Origin: Acidovorax radicis N35
GTDB taxonomy: Bacteria > Pseudomonadota > Gammaproteobacteria > Burkholderiales > Burkholderiaceae_C
Assembly (NCBI RefSeq): GCF_000204195.1
Contig: NZ_AFBG01000020.1
Span: 496,001 to 560,000 of the forward strand
Direction of reading: 5' to 3'
DNA length: 64,000 nucleotides
Positions 18,084 through 31,246 of this stretch are shown in pieces; positions within the stretch are counted from its first letter, which is position 1; the number at the start of each line of letters is the position of its first letter. The notes beneath the pieces are model-generated. The model was not told the origin of the DNA. It worked only from the letters and a program-made list of their open reading frames with translations, and ran no database searches. A program made the translations under genes and the position numbers.

Positions 18084-19034
18084 ATGTTCAGCAAACGCGT
18101 ACTCAGCATCGCCGTGGGCCTCACCATGGCATGGGGCGGCACCACGGCCGCCATGGCCCAGCAGCAACAGCAGGTCTACATACCGCTGGTGTCCAAGGGC
18201 TTCCAGCACCAGTTCTGGCAGGCCGTGAAATCGGGCGCCGAACAGGCGGGCAAGGACCTGGATGTGCGCGTCACGTTCGAGGGACCGGAGTCCGAAGCCA
18301 TGGTGGACAAGCAGATCGACATGCTGTCCGCAGCGCTTGCCAAGAACCCCAAGGCCATCGGCCTGGCCGCACTGGACAGCAAGGCCGCGATCCCGCTTCT
18401 GAAAAAGGCCCAGGCCGCCAAGATCCCGGTCGTTGCCTTCGACTCGGGCGTGGACAGCGACATCCCGGTGACCACCGCCACCACCGACAACAAGGCGGCA
18501 GCGGCGCTGGCGGCCGACAAGATGGCTGAACTCATCGGCGGTGCGGGCGAGGTGGCACTGGTGGTGCACGACCAGACCAGCCGCACCGGCGTGGACCGGC
18601 GCGACGGCTTCGTCGAGCGCATGAAGGCCGCACATCCCAAGATCAAGATCGTGAGCGTGCAGTACGGCGGAGGCGACCACCTCAAGTCCACCGAAATCGC
18701 CAAATCCATCCTGCAGGCCTACCCCCAACTCAAGGGCATGTTTGGTGCCAACGAAGGCTCGGTGCTCGGCGTGGTGAATGCGGTGCGCGAAACCAAGCGC
18801 AAGCTCGTCGTCATCGGCTACGACTCGGGCAAGCAGCAGAAGGACGCCATCAAGGAAGGCTTGATTGCCGGCTCCATCACGCAGAACCCCGTGGGCATTG
18901 GCTACAAGACCGTGGAGGCGGCAGTCAAGGCGCTCAAGGGCGAAAAGCTGCCCAAGGTGATCGACACCGGCTTCTTCTGGTACGACAAGACCAGTATCAA
19001 CGATCCCAAGATCGCCGCCGTTCTGTACGACTGA
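18084..19034 (+). CDS. Sugar ABC transporter substrate-binding protein (ribose type)
   Basis: A 316-residue periplasmic receptor of the RbsB family. It has a Sec signal peptide (residues 1-26, ending TAAMAQ) and then VYIPLVSKGFQHQFWQAVKS, typical of type I sugar receptors. A good ribosome site (AAGGAG) sits before the ATG. It ends the importer set; the three genes together should import a pentose or deoxyhexose. The local pathway suggests L-fucose (inference). Confidence 0.92.
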   Translation: MFSKRVLSIAVGLTMAWGGTTAAMAQQQQQVYIPLVSKGFQHQFWQAVKSGAEQAGKDLDVRVTFEGPESEAMVDKQIDMLSAALAKNPKAIGLAALDSKAAIPLLKKAQAAKIPVVAFDSGVDSDIPVTTATTDNKAAAALAADKMAELIGGAGEVALVVHDQTSRTGVDRRDGFVERMKAAHPKIKIVSVQYGGGDHLKSTEIAKSILQAYPQLKGMFGANEGSVLGVVNAVRETKRKLVVIGYDSGKQQKDAIKEGLIAGSITQNPVGIGYKTVEAAVKALKGEKLPKVIDTGFFWYDKTSINDPKIAAVLYD

Positions 19035-19095
19035 TGGTCTCTGCGACGGACCGCTTTTTCAACTCGGTGCGTTGTCACCCACAAGGAACTCTTTC

Positions 19096-19953
19096 GTGAA
19101 ACTTCTTCGCTACGGCCCCCTGGGCCAGGAAAAGCCCGGCCTGCTCGATGCCCAGGGCCGCGTGCGCGACCTCTCGGGCTTGGTGCCCGACATCGCTGGC
19201 GACGTGCTCACGCCCGAGGGGCTGGCACGCATTGCGCAGCTCGATGTGGACTCGCTGCCGCTGGTGGCGGGCACACCACAGCAGGACCTGCGCCTGGGGG
19301 CCTGCGTGGGCCGCGTGGGCAAGTTCATCTGCATCGGACTGAACTACGCGGACCACGCGGCGGAGTCCGGCATGCCGGTGCCCGCCGAACCCGTGGTGTT
19401 CTCCAAATGGACGAGCGCCATCGTGGGGCCCAACGATGCGGTGGAGATCCCGCGCGGCAGCCAGCGCACCGACTGGGAGGTGGAGCTGGGCGTGGTCATC
19501 GGCCAAGGTGGCCGCTACATCAGCGAGGCCGACGCCATGCGGCATGTGGCCGGATACTGCGTGATCAACGACGTGTCCGAGCGCGAAGTGCAGCTCGAGC
19601 GCGGCGGCGGCCAGTGGGACAAGGGCAAGGGCTGCGACACCTTCGGGCCCACCGGGCCCTGGCTGGTCACTGCCGACGAGGTGCCGGACCCGCAGGTGCT
19701 GGACCTGTGGCTGGAGGTCGATGGCCGGCGCTACCAGAACGGGAACACCCGCACCATGGTCTTTGGCGTGGCGCAACTGGTCAGCCACCTGAGCCAGTTC
19801 ATGAGCCTGCAGCCGGGCGACATCATTTCCACCGGCACCCCGCCCGGCGTGGGACTGGGCCAGAAGCCGCCGGTGTATCTGGTGGCGGGCCAGACCATGC
19901 GCCTGGGGATCAGCGGCCTGGGCGAGCAGCAGCAGCGCACCGTGCAGGCCTGA
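19096..19953 (+). CDS. FAH-family hydrolase, predicted 2,4-diketo-3-deoxy-L-fuconate hydrolase
   Basis: A 285-residue fumarylacetoacetate hydrolase-fold protein. Metal ligands appear in DWEVELGVVIG (two acidic residues) and INDVSERE (Asp), with a later conserved TGTPPGVGLG turn. Members next to FucD-type dehydratases cleave 2,4-diketo-3-deoxy acids to pyruvate and L-lactate. The predicted start is GTG, with AAGGA about 8 bases upstream; a further in-frame extension upstream of it lacks a ribosome site. The pathway placement is inference. Confidence 0.85.
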   Translation: MKLLRYGPLGQEKPGLLDAQGRVRDLSGLVPDIAGDVLTPEGLARIAQLDVDSLPLVAGTPQQDLRLGACVGRVGKFICIGLNYADHAAESGMPVPAEPVVFSKWTSAIVGPNDAVEIPRGSQRTDWEVELGVVIGQGGRYISEADAMRHVAGYCVINDVSEREVQLERGGGQWDKGKGCDTFGPTGPWLVTADEVPDPQVLDLWLEVDGRRYQNGNTRTMVFGVAQLVSHLSQFMSLQPGDIISTGTPPGVGLGQKPPVYLVAGQTMRLGISGLGEQQQRTVQA

Positions 19954-19988
19954 ACGCGAGCCGACTTTCCCCGCAAAACCACCGAGCT

Positions 19989-22069
<2,081 letters not shown>

Positions 22070-22104
22070 CCCCTGCACTCCTACCTTCAACCCCAGGAAG
22101 CCCC

Positions 22105-22446
22105 ATGCGCCACTGCCTGATGCTCGACCTCCAGGACGACCCCGCCCTAATTGCGCAATACGAGGCGCACCACCGCGCCATCTGGCCCGAGGTGAGGGAA
22201 CACCTGCGCGAGCACGGGGTGACGGGCATGGAGATCTTTCGCCTGGGCACGCGGCTGTGCATGTTCATGGAGACGGATGACGCGCGCTTTGACGGCGACC
22301 GCATGGCACAGGCCGAAGCCCTCGATGCCCGGCTGCAGGCCTGGGAGGCGTTGATGTGGCGCTTCCAGGCGCCCACGCCATGGACGCCCGCGGGCCGCAA
22401 GTGGATGCCGGCGACGCGTATCTTTGATCTGGCGGCGCAGGGCTAG
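22105..22446 (+). CDS. RhaM-type sugar mutarotase
   Basis: A 113-residue L-rhamnose mutarotase (RhaM/YiiL)-family protein. The hallmark blocks are EAHHRAIWPEV (catalytic His region), MEIFRLGTRLCMFMETDD and the C-terminal TPWTPAGRKWMPATRIFDL. It speeds anomer exchange of the sugar before oxidation. In this island the substrate is most likely L-fucose; a separate FucU-type protein is absent. It is the last enzyme gene before the porin. Confidence 0.85.
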   Translation: MRHCLMLDLQDDPALIAQYEAHHRAIWPEVREHLREHGVTGMEIFRLGTRLCMFMETDDARFDGDRMAQAEALDARLQAWEALMWRFQAPTPWTPAGRKWMPATRIFDLAAQG

Positions 22447-22591
22447 CCGCTTCTACCGAACGTCAAAAACACCCCGTGCGCCGGGCCCCAGCGCACGGGT
22501 GGGGCGCCAGCCTGGGCGCACGGTTTGCGGGGCAGACAGCCACCTCTGAACGCATCACAAAGAACTCACCAACGAATGGAGACACACCACC

Positions 22592-23656
22592 ATGAGCAGC
22601 ACATTGAACAAGACCCTGGCGGTCGCGGCCACGCTGGTGGCTGCGGGCGCATGGCCTCAGCTGGCACAGGCGCAGTCCAGCGTCACCCTCTACGGCCGGG
22701 TAGTGGCCGGGGTGGAGCATGTGGACAAGATCGCCAACCCCGCCACAGGCAGCACCGGATCGCTCACGCGGGCGGCGGACAACCAGTGGGGCACCAGCAT
22801 GCTCGGCTTTAAGGGCACCGAAGACCTGGGCGACGGCCTGAAGGCCGTGTTCCGGCTGGAGGGCGGCTTCAGCGCCCCCAAGGGCGCCACGGGCGATGCC
22901 TTCTTCAACCGCCGCAGCTTCGTGGGCCTGTCGAGCCCGGGCTGGGGCACGTTCCAGTTGGGCAAGAACCTGCTCAACAGCAACGATGTCTGGTTTCTGG
23001 ACCCCACGGGCCAGCAGTTCATGAGCAGCGCCACTCTGGTGCGCGGGCGCAGCTGGCAGGGCGCGAACAATGTGTTCGAGTACACCACGCCCAACTGGGG
23101 CGGCTTCACGCTCAATGCCCAGGTGGCCCTGGGCGAGCAGCCTGCATCGGCCAGGCAGTTGCGCAGCGAGGGGCTGTCTGCGGCCTACGTGGCGGGCGAC
23201 TTGGAGTTGCGCGCCATCCACACCAGCCGGCGCGACGGCAATGGCCGCCACAGCGACGTCTATAGCTTCTCCAACGAAACCATCGTGGGCGGCACCTACA
23301 CCGTGGGCAATGCCAAGCTCTTTGCAGCGATCGACAGCGTCTCGGCCCCCGACGCCGCGTCCGGCACGCCGACAAAACTGCGCCACGGATGGGTGGGTGT
23401 GCGCTACCAGGTCACGCCGCTGCTCACGCTGATCGGAGCGGGCTACCACGTCAGCGCCAACCGGGGCAACGGCAAGGCCACGCTGCTGATGGTGGGTGCA
23501 GACTACTACCTGTCCAAGCGGACCTTTGTGTATGCGTCGCTGGGCGGCGTGAGCAACAGCGCATCTGCCAACTACGCTGCGGATGTGACGGTCAACGGGC
23601 CGGGGGCAGGCGCCTCGCAGCGCGCCATCTACGCAGGCCTGGGGCATTCGTTCTGA
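22592..23656 (+). CDS. Betaproteobacterial outer-membrane porin
   Basis: A 354-residue porin of the gram-negative porin family. The signal peptide ends AQA, then QSSVTLYGRVVAGVEHVDK starts the first strand. Repeated amphipathic beta strands and Gly-rich turns follow, and the last residues are GLGHSF with the C-terminal Phe needed for outer-membrane assembly. A G/A-rich site (GGAGA) precedes the ATG. It is the last gene of the island, so it may widen outer-membrane access for the sugar. A strong terminator follows. Confidence 0.92.
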   Translation: MSSTLNKTLAVAATLVAAGAWPQLAQAQSSVTLYGRVVAGVEHVDKIANPATGSTGSLTRAADNQWGTSMLGFKGTEDLGDGLKAVFRLEGGFSAPKGATGDAFFNRRSFVGLSSPGWGTFQLGKNLLNSNDVWFLDPTGQQFMSSATLVRGRSWQGANNVFEYTTPNWGGFTLNAQVALGEQPASARQLRSEGLSAAYVAGDLELRAIHTSRRDGNGRHSDVYSFSNETIVGGTYTVGNAKLFAAIDSVSAPDAASGTPTKLRHGWVGVRYQVTPLLTLIGAGYHVSANRGNGKATLLMVGADYYLSKRTFVYASLGGVSNSASANYAADVTVNGPGAGASQRAIYAGLGHSF

Positions 23657-23698
23657 CGCTACTGATTGTCTGACATGCGAGGCCGCCCCGGCGGCATT

Positions 23699-23732
23699 GG
23701 GCTGCAGCGTTTGCCGCTGCGGCCCTTTTTTT
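23699..23732 (+). terminator. Strong intrinsic terminator ending the fucose island
   Basis: GGGCTGCAGCG (23699-23709) pairs with CGCTGCGGCCC (23715-23725) over 11 bp with one wobble, followed by seven T. It lies 43 bases after the porin stop. Confidence 0.85.
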
Positions 23733-23876
23733 GACTCTACCTCGCAGATACAGGGGGTGATGTTCGTCGCCGCAGCAGCCCTTCCTCACAGCCCTTCTTA
23801 AGCTGGCCCATAGCCAGCGCGTGCGACCATGCCGCCCTGGTACCCGCGTTGCGGTGCCGTTCAAAAGGGCGATGGC

Positions 23877-25598
23877 ATGGTGTGCATTGTGGAATCCTTT
23901 GTCTGGGCGCACAGGGTGGCGTGGCATGCGTTGGCTGCCGGGTTGGTGTCGGCCGCGTTGGCGGGGCATGCCGGTGCGCAGGCGCAGCAGCCCGCCGGCA
24001 CAGCCACAGCGCCCGCCGCACCAGTGTTGCCACGCAGCTTCGACTGGTCGGGCCCTGCGGACACCCTGGCCGCCGCCGCGCTGGGCCTGCTGCGCGGCGC
24101 TGCCGAAGTCGGGGTGTGGCACGGAGGCCAGGCCCGATTCGGCGCGGCCCACAACCGCGTGGCAGAGGCGCCTGCCCAGGCGCTGTTCGAAGTGGGCTCG
24201 ATCAGCAAGGTGTTCACCGGCCTGCTGCTGGCGCAGGCGGTGGAGCGCGGCGATCTGGCGCTGGACGACACGCTGGGCGGGCTGCTCAATGGTTCGCCCG
24301 CCTTGCCCGCCCCGGTGGCTGCCATTACCCTGCGCCAGCTCGTCACGCACACCTCGTGCCTGCCACGCTTGCCGGCGGACTTCCGCCGCGACTCGGACGC
24401 CGCCAACCCGTACTTGCGGTACGACCGCGCACGGCTGTGGCAGGCGCTGGCCGATGCGCGTCTCGCCCAGTCGCCGCCGTGTGCCGGCGCATACAGCAAC
24501 CTCGGCTTTGCGGTGCTGGGCGAGCTGCTGGCCCAGCGCCATGGCAAGCCCTGGGCTGAGCTGGTGCAAGAGCGCATCACCGGCCCGCTGGGCATGCACG
24601 ACACGGTGCAGTCGCTGGGCGACAAGGCGCCGCGCCTGGCTGTGCCGCATGAGGGCGAGATGCCGGTGTCGGTGTGGGATTTCGATGCGTTCTCCGGTGC
24701 GGGCGCCCTGCGCTCCACGGCGGCCGACATGCTGGTGTTCAGCCGCGCGCTGCTGGCCGGCGCGCAAGGGCCTCTGGGCCCCGCGGCCGAGCGCCTGTTC
24801 ACGCCGCTGGCGGACCACGACGGCGGCCAGATCGGCTACGCCATCATGCTGCGCGAGCGCGATGGACTGCGCACTTGGCTGCATGGCGGCGGCACGGGGG
24901 GCTTTCGCAGCGTATGGCTGCTGGCACCCGACCGGGGCGAAGCGGTGATTGCCCTCGTGGCCAACGCCCAGGCCGCGCAGCAGGATGTGATGACCCCGCT
25001 GCTGGCGCAGCGCTACCCCGTGCCGCCCGGCCAGCCCGCCACCGATGCAGCTGCATTGGCACCGTACGAGGGGGTTTACCGCGCGTCGCCTGCGGTGGCC
25101 CTGAGCCTGGCCCTGGTGGATGGTCAACTTCAGCTTCGGCCGACTGGCGGTGTGTTCGAGCCGCTGCAGGTGCTGGGGACCGACGCCTTCACGCAGCCCA
25201 CATCGGGCCGGCAGCTGCGCTTTGAGCGCGACAAGGAAGGGCGGCCCGCGGTGCTGCGCTACACGCGCTTTGGCGCGCGCTTGACGGCCCTGCGTGTAAA
25301 GGAGCCCGTGCTGGGCCTCGCGCCGCCACAGTCCGACGAGGTGCTGGCCCCGTACCTGGGCCGCTATCGCCTGCGCGGCGGCACTGTGATGGATGTGCAG
25401 GCCACGAGTGGCCGCCTGCAGGTGCGCCTGGGCTCTCAACCGCGCTACACCGTCTACCCGCTGCCTGGGCAGCGCGACCGGTTTGCGTACGACGCGGTGC
25501 GGGCGGAGCTGGAGTTTGAGCGTTATTCCAGCGGCGAGGTGCGTGCCGTGGTGCTGCACCAGAACGGGCACTTCCGCGCGCCACGCCTCGAACCGTGA
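23877..25598 (+). CDS. Serine hydrolase with beta-lactamase/DD-peptidase fold
   Basis: About 573 residues. A long signal peptide ends around GHAGAQAQ. The class C beta-lactamase-like catalytic set is present: SISK (SxxK), YSN (YxN) and HGGGTGG (HxG-like). The N-terminal two thirds form the serine hydrolase domain; the C-terminal about 200 residues form a beta-rich extension (YEGVYRAS, YLGRYRLRGG). Such proteins are periplasmic peptidases or esterases acting on peptidoglycan or D-amino peptides, rarely true beta-lactamases. The ATG at 23877 has an AGGG site; one at 23829 is also open. It stands alone between the island and the LolD-type ATPase. Confidence 0.85.
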   Translation: MVCIVESFVWAHRVAWHALAAGLVSAALAGHAGAQAQQPAGTATAPAAPVLPRSFDWSGPADTLAAAALGLLRGAAEVGVWHGGQARFGAAHNRVAEAPAQALFEVGSISKVFTGLLLAQAVERGDLALDDTLGGLLNGSPALPAPVAAITLRQLVTHTSCLPRLPADFRRDSDAANPYLRYDRARLWQALADARLAQSPPCAGAYSNLGFAVLGELLAQRHGKPWAELVQERITGPLGMHDTVQSLGDKAPRLAVPHEGEMPVSVWDFDAFSGAGALRSTAADMLVFSRALLAGAQGPLGPAAERLFTPLADHDGGQIGYAIMLRERDGLRTWLHGGGTGGFRSVWLLAPDRGEAVIALVANAQAAQQDVMTPLLAQRYPVPPGQPATDAAALAPYEGVYRASPAVALSLALVDGQLQLRPTGGVFEPLQVLGTDAFTQPTSGRQLRFERDKEGRPAVLRYTRFGARLTALRVKEPVLGLAPPQSDEVLAPYLGRYRLRGGTVMDVQATSGRLQVRLGSQPRYTVYPLPGQRDRFAYDAVRAELEFERYSSGEVRAVVLHQNGHFRAPRLEP

Positions 25599-25613
25599 TG
25601 CGGGTGTTGCGGG

Positions 25614-26270
25614 TCAGCCGCCCGCACTGATGCCGTCGCTGCGCAGCCGCAGTACCCGGTCGGCCCGGGCTGCCGCCGCGTCGGAATGCGTGACCAGCAC
25701 CAGCGATGCCCCATGCCCGCGTGTTTGCGCCAGCAGCAGGTCCATCACGCGGGCTGCGGTGGTGGGGTCGAGGTTGCCGGTGGGCTCGTCCGCCAGCAGC
25801 AGGGCAGGGCGGTGGACCAGCGCACGGGCGATGGCCACGCGCTGCAGCTGCCCGCCGCTGAGCTGCTGGGGCAGCCGCGCGCCCAGTGCGCCCATGTCCA
25901 CGGCGTCCAGCATCTGCTGCACGCGCGCCGGGTCGTTCTGGCCCAGCAGCATCAGCGGCAGGGCCACGTTCTGCGCCACGTCCAGGTGCGGCAGCACATG
26001 GAAGGCCTGAAAGACAAAACCCACATGGGCACGGCGCCACAGGGCGCGCTCTGTGTCGCCCAACTGGCCCAGGTCGGTGGTGCCGTGCGTGATGCGGCCG
26101 GTGTCCCAGGTGTCCAGCCCGGCCAGGCAGTTGAGCAGGGTGGACTTGCCCACGCCCGAGTCGCCCACGATGGCCACGAATTCACCCGCTTCCACGGTGA
26201 ACTGCACGTTGGAAAACACCGGTGTTTCGCCGTAGTGTTTGCCCAGCTGTTCGGCACGCAGCAGCGTCAT
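25614..26270 (-). CDS. LolD-type ABC transporter ATP-binding protein
   Basis: A 218-residue ATPase of the LolD/MacB class. Walker A is GDSGVGKST, the signature [15 protein letters not shown], and Walker [14 protein letters not shown]. The ATG overlaps the miaA stop (ATGA), so it is translationally coupled to miaA. It is the natural partner of the FtsX-type permease at 9974-12640, now 13 kb away, and would power its lipid or lipoprotein movement. No other lone ATPase in the window fits that permease. Confidence 0.9.
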   Translation of the reverse strand: MTLLRAEQLGKHYGETPVFSNVQFTVEAGEFVAIVGDSGVGKSTLLNCLAGLDTWDTGRITHGTTDLGQLGDTERALWRRAHVGFVFQAFHVLPHLDVAQNVALPLMLLGQNDPARVQQMLDAVDMGALGARLPQQLSGGQLQRVAIARALVHRPALLLADEPTGNLDPTTAARVMDLLLAQTRGHGASLVLVTHSDAAAARADRVLRLRSDGISAGG

Positions 26271-27298
26271 GGGGTGATTGGCTCTTGCGAATCCGGCCGC
26301 TGCTCCAGCCGCTGCAGCACGGCCTGCACGAGCTGGGCCACCGCGTGGGGCTGGTCGCAGGCGATGGCGTGGCGCCCGTGCATGCTGCGCAGCCAGGTGA
26401 TCTGGCGCTTGGCGAGCTGGCGTGTGGCGGCAATGCCGCGCTCGCGCAGCAGGCCCATGTTGAGCGGTGTGCCCGGTGCGCGCGTGGCCTGGAAGTCCAG
26501 CTCTTCCCATGCCTGGCGGTAGCCCACGCAGCGCATGGAGGGCAGGTCCGGGTGCAGGTCGCCGCGTGCGCGCAGGGCCCGCACTTCGTCGATGAAGCCG
26601 CCGGCCAGCATGGCGTCAAAACGCTGGGCAATGCGACCGTGCAGCCAGGCCCGATCGTCGGGCTCCAAGGAAAATAGGGCTCTAGCGCTTATTTCATCAG
26701 CGCTAGTAGCTATCTTTTTGATAGTTTGAAAGCTCGACAGCGGTTGACCCGATACCTGCCAAACCTCCAGCGCGCGCTGGATGCGCTGGCTGTCGGCCGG
26801 TGCCAGCCGGGCGGCCGTCACAGGGTCTACACGGGCCAGCTCAGCGTGTAATGCGGGCCAGCCCTGCTCGGCCGCCTGGGCTTCCAGCCGCGCACGCACG
26901 GCAGGGTCTGCGGCGGGCATGTCGTCGATGCCGTCAAACAGCGCCTTGAAGTACAGCATGGTGCCGCCCACCAGCAGCGGCAGCGCGCCGCGCGCGCGAA
27001 TCTCGGCGATGAGCCGCGTGGCGTCCTGAACGAACTCCGCCGCGCTGTAGGCCTGCAAGGGATCGCGGATGTCGATGAGGTGGTGCGGCACGGCGGCCAG
27101 TTCGTCCGGTGTGGGCTTGGCGGTGCCGATGTCCATGCCCCGGTACACCAGGGCCGAGTCCACGCTGATGATCTCCACCGGCGTGCCCTGCTTGCCCAGT
27201 ACGGCGGCCAGCGCGAGGGCCCCGGCCGTCTTGCCCGAGGCCGTGGGGCCTGCCAGGGCGACGGCGGGCAGGGTGTTGTGCAACAAGGGCTCAAGCAT
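26267..27298 (-). CDS. miaA: tRNA dimethylallyltransferase
   Basis: A 343-residue MiaA. The N-terminal P-loop is GPTASGKT. Then come [18 protein letters not shown] and the C-terminal [12 protein letters not shown] plus [13 protein letters not shown]. It transfers a dimethylallyl group to N6 of A37 in tRNAs reading UNN codons. An in-frame copy of the dispersed palindrome codes for [19 protein letters not shown], in a variable segment just before the conserved [10 protein letters not shown]. The start ATG overlaps the end of the MFS gene by 8 bases. The insertion is outside the known catalytic blocks, so activity is probably kept. Confidence 0.94.
   Translation of the reverse strand: MLEPLLHNTLPAVALAGPTASGKTAGALALAAVLGKQGTPVEIISVDSALVYRGMDIGTAKPTPDELAAVPHHLIDIRDPLQAYSAAEFVQDATRLIAEIRARGALPLLVGGTMLYFKALFDGIDDMPAADPAVRARLEAQAAEQGWPALHAELARVDPVTAARLAPADSQRIQRALEVWQVSGQPLSSFQTIKKIATSADEISARALFSLEPDDRAWLHGRIAQRFDAMLAGGFIDEVRALRARGDLHPDLPSMRCVGYRQAWEELDFQATRAPGTPLNMGLLRERGIAATRQLAKRQITWLRSMHGRHAIACDQPHAVAQLVQAVLQRLEQRPDSQEPITP
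26667..26730 (-). repeat. Dispersed palindromic element, copy 3 (inside miaA)
   Basis: In the sense direction it contains AAGATAGCTACTAGCGC, then the loop TGATGAAATA, then AGCGCTAGAGCC. The encoded peptide is [18 protein letters not shown]. The palindrome core AGCGCT is intact. Confidence 0.8.
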
Positions 27299-28532
27299 GC
27301 TCACGCGGCGCTCCGAACTTCTGCACCAGTGTCCATGAGATGAGGGCGAGCACCACCGACCAGAACCAGATGCCGTTGACCAGCGGCCACACCGTGCCAT
27401 CCAGGCGCATGCCCAGCCAGCCACCGATTCCGAACGCGGCCAGCATCATCATGAAGCCGTTGAGTGCGGAGGCCACGCCGGCTGCCTTGGGAAACGGCCC
27501 CACCGCCCCGCTTTGCCCGCAGGGCTGGTGGATGCCGTGGCCCAGCATGAACAGGTAGAACGGCAGCAGCAGCGCCCAGGGCTGGTGCCAGCCCATGAAG
27601 GCCACGGCGGCCATCAGCGTGCCGCCGCTTGCGCTCAGCGCGCCAGCAATGGCCACCGTGCGCAGCAGGCCCTGGCGTGCCAGCAGGCGCCGGCACAGGA
27701 AGGTGCCCGCGAGATACGCCACGCAGGCCGATGCCATGGTCCACCCGAACTGCGTGCGCGTGAGGCCCAGCACGTCGATGAAGACAAACGACGACGCGGC
27801 CAGAAAGGTGAACAGGCCGCCATAGGTGGCTGTGGTCTGGAGCGAGAACGCCCAGAAGGTGGGGCTGCGCAAAACCTGCATCCAGGTGCCGACCAGTGCG
27901 CGGGGCTGCAGGGCTTGCGGGTTGCGGTGGGCCAGGGTTTCGGGCAGTCGCAGCGCCACCAGCGCCAGCGTGGCCACGGCATACACCGTGAGCGCCATCA
28001 GCGCCGCCCGCCAGCCCAGCCATTCACTCAGCAAGCCGCCCAATGGCGCGCAGATGCACGCCACGACGCCGAGGCCGGTGAGCGCCTTGGACATGGCGCG
28101 TGCGCCATCGAGCGGGGTGTACAGGTCGCGCACGATGGCCCGGGCGCACATCACCACCGCGCCCATGGCGGCGCCCTGGGCAATGCGCCACACGATGAGC
28201 AGCGCCATGGTGGGCGCAAATGCGCTGCCCAGCGAGGCCACGGTGTAGATGCCAAGCCCGGCCAGCAGGATGGGGCGGCGGCCAAAGCGGTCCGACAGCG
28301 GCCCCCACACCATTTGCGAGCAGCCAAACGCCAGCAGCAGCCCGCTGAGCGTGAGCTGTGCCGCTGCCATCTGCGCGCCCAGGCTGCGCGTGAGGGCGGG
28401 CAATGCGGGCAGGTACAGGTCGGTGGTGACAGGCTGGATGGAGAGCAGCATGGCCAGCACCAGGATGGCCATGCCAGGCTGGATGGAGGCAGAAGCAGCC
28501 GCAGGCACGGCGGTGGCGGAGGAGGCAGACAT
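27291..28532 (-). CDS. MFS transporter, Bcr/CflA drug-resistance family
   Basis: A 413-residue inner-membrane exporter with 12 predicted hydrophobic segments. The motif [20 protein letters not shown] after the second helix is the classic MFS motif A, and the N-terminal [17 protein letters not shown] is typical of the Bcr/CflA group. The likely role is proton-driven efflux of drugs or metabolites. It shares 8 bases with miaA, so the two are likely co-transcribed. The upstream in-frame extension lacks coding features. Confidence 0.9.
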   Translation of the reverse strand: MSASSATAVPAAASASIQPGMAILVLAMLLSIQPVTTDLYLPALPALTRSLGAQMAAAQLTLSGLLLAFGCSQMVWGPLSDRFGRRPILLAGLGIYTVASLGSAFAPTMALLIVWRIAQGAAMGAVVMCARAIVRDLYTPLDGARAMSKALTGLGVVACICAPLGGLLSEWLGWRAALMALTVYAVATLALVALRLPETLAHRNPQALQPRALVGTWMQVLRSPTFWAFSLQTTATYGGLFTFLAASSFVFIDVLGLTRTQFGWTMASACVAYLAGTFLCRRLLARQGLLRTVAIAGALSASGGTLMAAVAFMGWHQPWALLLPFYLFMLGHGIHQPCGQSGAVGPFPKAAGVASALNGFMMMLAAFGIGGWLGMRLDGTVWPLVNGIWFWSVVLALISWTLVQKFGAPREHA

Positions 28533-28676
28533 ATCTGTCTGAGGGTACCAGATGGGGCATGCAGGCCGGTGCCAGCGGGACCTGTGCGCAGTGGTGCGCA
28601 TTTGCGCCACATCAACGCGGCGGGCCGCGGGCTTCGCACGCCGCCAGTGGTGCGTGCCGCCGGGCGGCGGCAGGGC

Positions 28677-29510
28677 CTACTTCAGCTTGAACAGCGAGGC
28701 CATCGCCTCGCGGTAGAGGCCCTGGCCCACCGAATTGGTGTTGTGGTGCGAGCCCCCTTCGACCAGGATGAATTGCTTGGGCTCCTGCGCCGCCTCGAAC
28801 AGCTTGCGACCCAGGGCGGGCTGGATCAGGCTGTCCTGGCTGCCATGCACCACCAGCAGGGGCGAGCCGATCTCGGCCACCTTGCGGACGGATTCGAACC
28901 GCTGCGTGATCAGGCCCGACACCGGCAACCAGCCCCACTTGAAGGTGCTGACCACCTCGGGGATGCTGGTGAACGTTCCTTCCACCATGGTGCCCTGTTC
29001 GTCGGGCACCTGGCGGGCCAGGTCGATGGCAATGGCACCCCCCAGCGAGTGGCCGAAGATGTAGCGGGGCTTGCCCGGTTGCTGCTGGCCCAGCCAGTCC
29101 CACGCTGCGCGGGCGTCTTCTCCGGCGGTCGCCTCGGACGGCAGCGCGGCGCTGCTCTGGCCAAAACCCCGGTAGTCGATGGCCAGCACCGAAAAGCCCA
29201 GCTCCTGCATGCGCCGGATGCGGCCGGACGAGCCCGCCACGTTCCAGCGCGCGCCATGGAGGTACAGCAGCACGGGCGCATCGGCACGTTCATGGGCCAG
29301 CCACAGGCCATGCAAGCGCTCGGCCTTGCCGCTGGCATCGGACTGGAAGTCGATCCAGACATCCTGCATGTCTGCGGTGGACTGCGCGCCACCCCAGCTG
29401 CGGTCGCTGGGCTGGAAGATCCACTCGCGCTGCTTGGCGTCGAGGGTGGCGCAACCCGCCGTCACGGCGATGGCCAAGGTCAGGGAAACCAGGAGGGGGG
29501 TGCGCTTCAT
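28677..29510 (-). CDS. Lipoprotein alpha/beta hydrolase
   Basis: A 277-residue lipoprotein hydrolase. The signal peptide ends in a lipobox (TAGC, residues 17-20). The nucleophile elbow is GHSLGG, and the catalytic His is near the end in VEGGSHHNTNS. Family members act as esterases or peptidases on the periplasmic side of a membrane. The upstream neighbour is gdhA, read in the same direction but 140 bases away. Substrate unknown. Confidence 0.88.
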   Translation of the reverse strand: MKRTPLLVSLTLAIAVTAGCATLDAKQREWIFQPSDRSWGGAQSTADMQDVWIDFQSDASGKAERLHGLWLAHERADAPVLLYLHGARWNVAGSSGRIRRMQELGFSVLAIDYRGFGQSSAALPSEATAGEDARAAWDWLGQQQPGKPRYIFGHSLGGAIAIDLARQVPDEQGTMVEGTFTSIPEVVSTFKWGWLPVSGLITQRFESVRKVAEIGSPLLVVHGSQDSLIQPALGRKLFEAAQEPKQFILVEGGSHHNTNSVGQGLYREAMASLFKLK

Positions 29511-29650
29511 GATGGAGACAGACTCGGCTTCGCGTCAGAAAGTTCTGACCGGCGAAGCAGGGTTTGTGCCCATTGCGTGCAAATGGGACGAAATGGCGGG
29601 TAACGCGCCTTCTTGTCCCATCTTCGGGCGCCTTGCCTTCGGGACCGGGG

Positions 29651-30997
<1,347 letters not shown>

Positions 30998-31071
30998 TCA
31001 AAAGACTTTCAGAAGATCAAGGGCGGTGGCACGCCATGGCGCGCTGCAACATCGAATTATGTTCAAAAGTT

Positions 31072-31087
31072 ATACGTTTATGCGTAT
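31072..31087. promoter_or_regulatory. Small palindrome in the gdhA/glpQ divergent region
   Basis: ATACG and CGTAT are separated by six bases in an AT-rich patch about 80 bases from the gdhA start. It could be a regulator or promoter site. The evidence is only symmetry and position. Confidence 0.25.
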
Positions 31088-31246
31088 GCCTCTGCACAAT
31101 GGTGGGGAATGTGGCGAGACAGTTGCCACTTTCTGGTGCGGATGGTGGCGGCACAGGGCTGTCACCGGTTCGTAATGGGGGCGTCACGGCCTTGTCACAG
31201 GCCGAGCCCACAGTTCGGCGGTTCTAAACACAACGAGGAGAAGAGC

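Noticed and set aside
23877..25598. Antibiotic-resistance beta-lactamase
   Set aside because: The fold and SxxK/YxN match, but the long C-terminal extension and divergent pocket fit a general serine hydrolase better.
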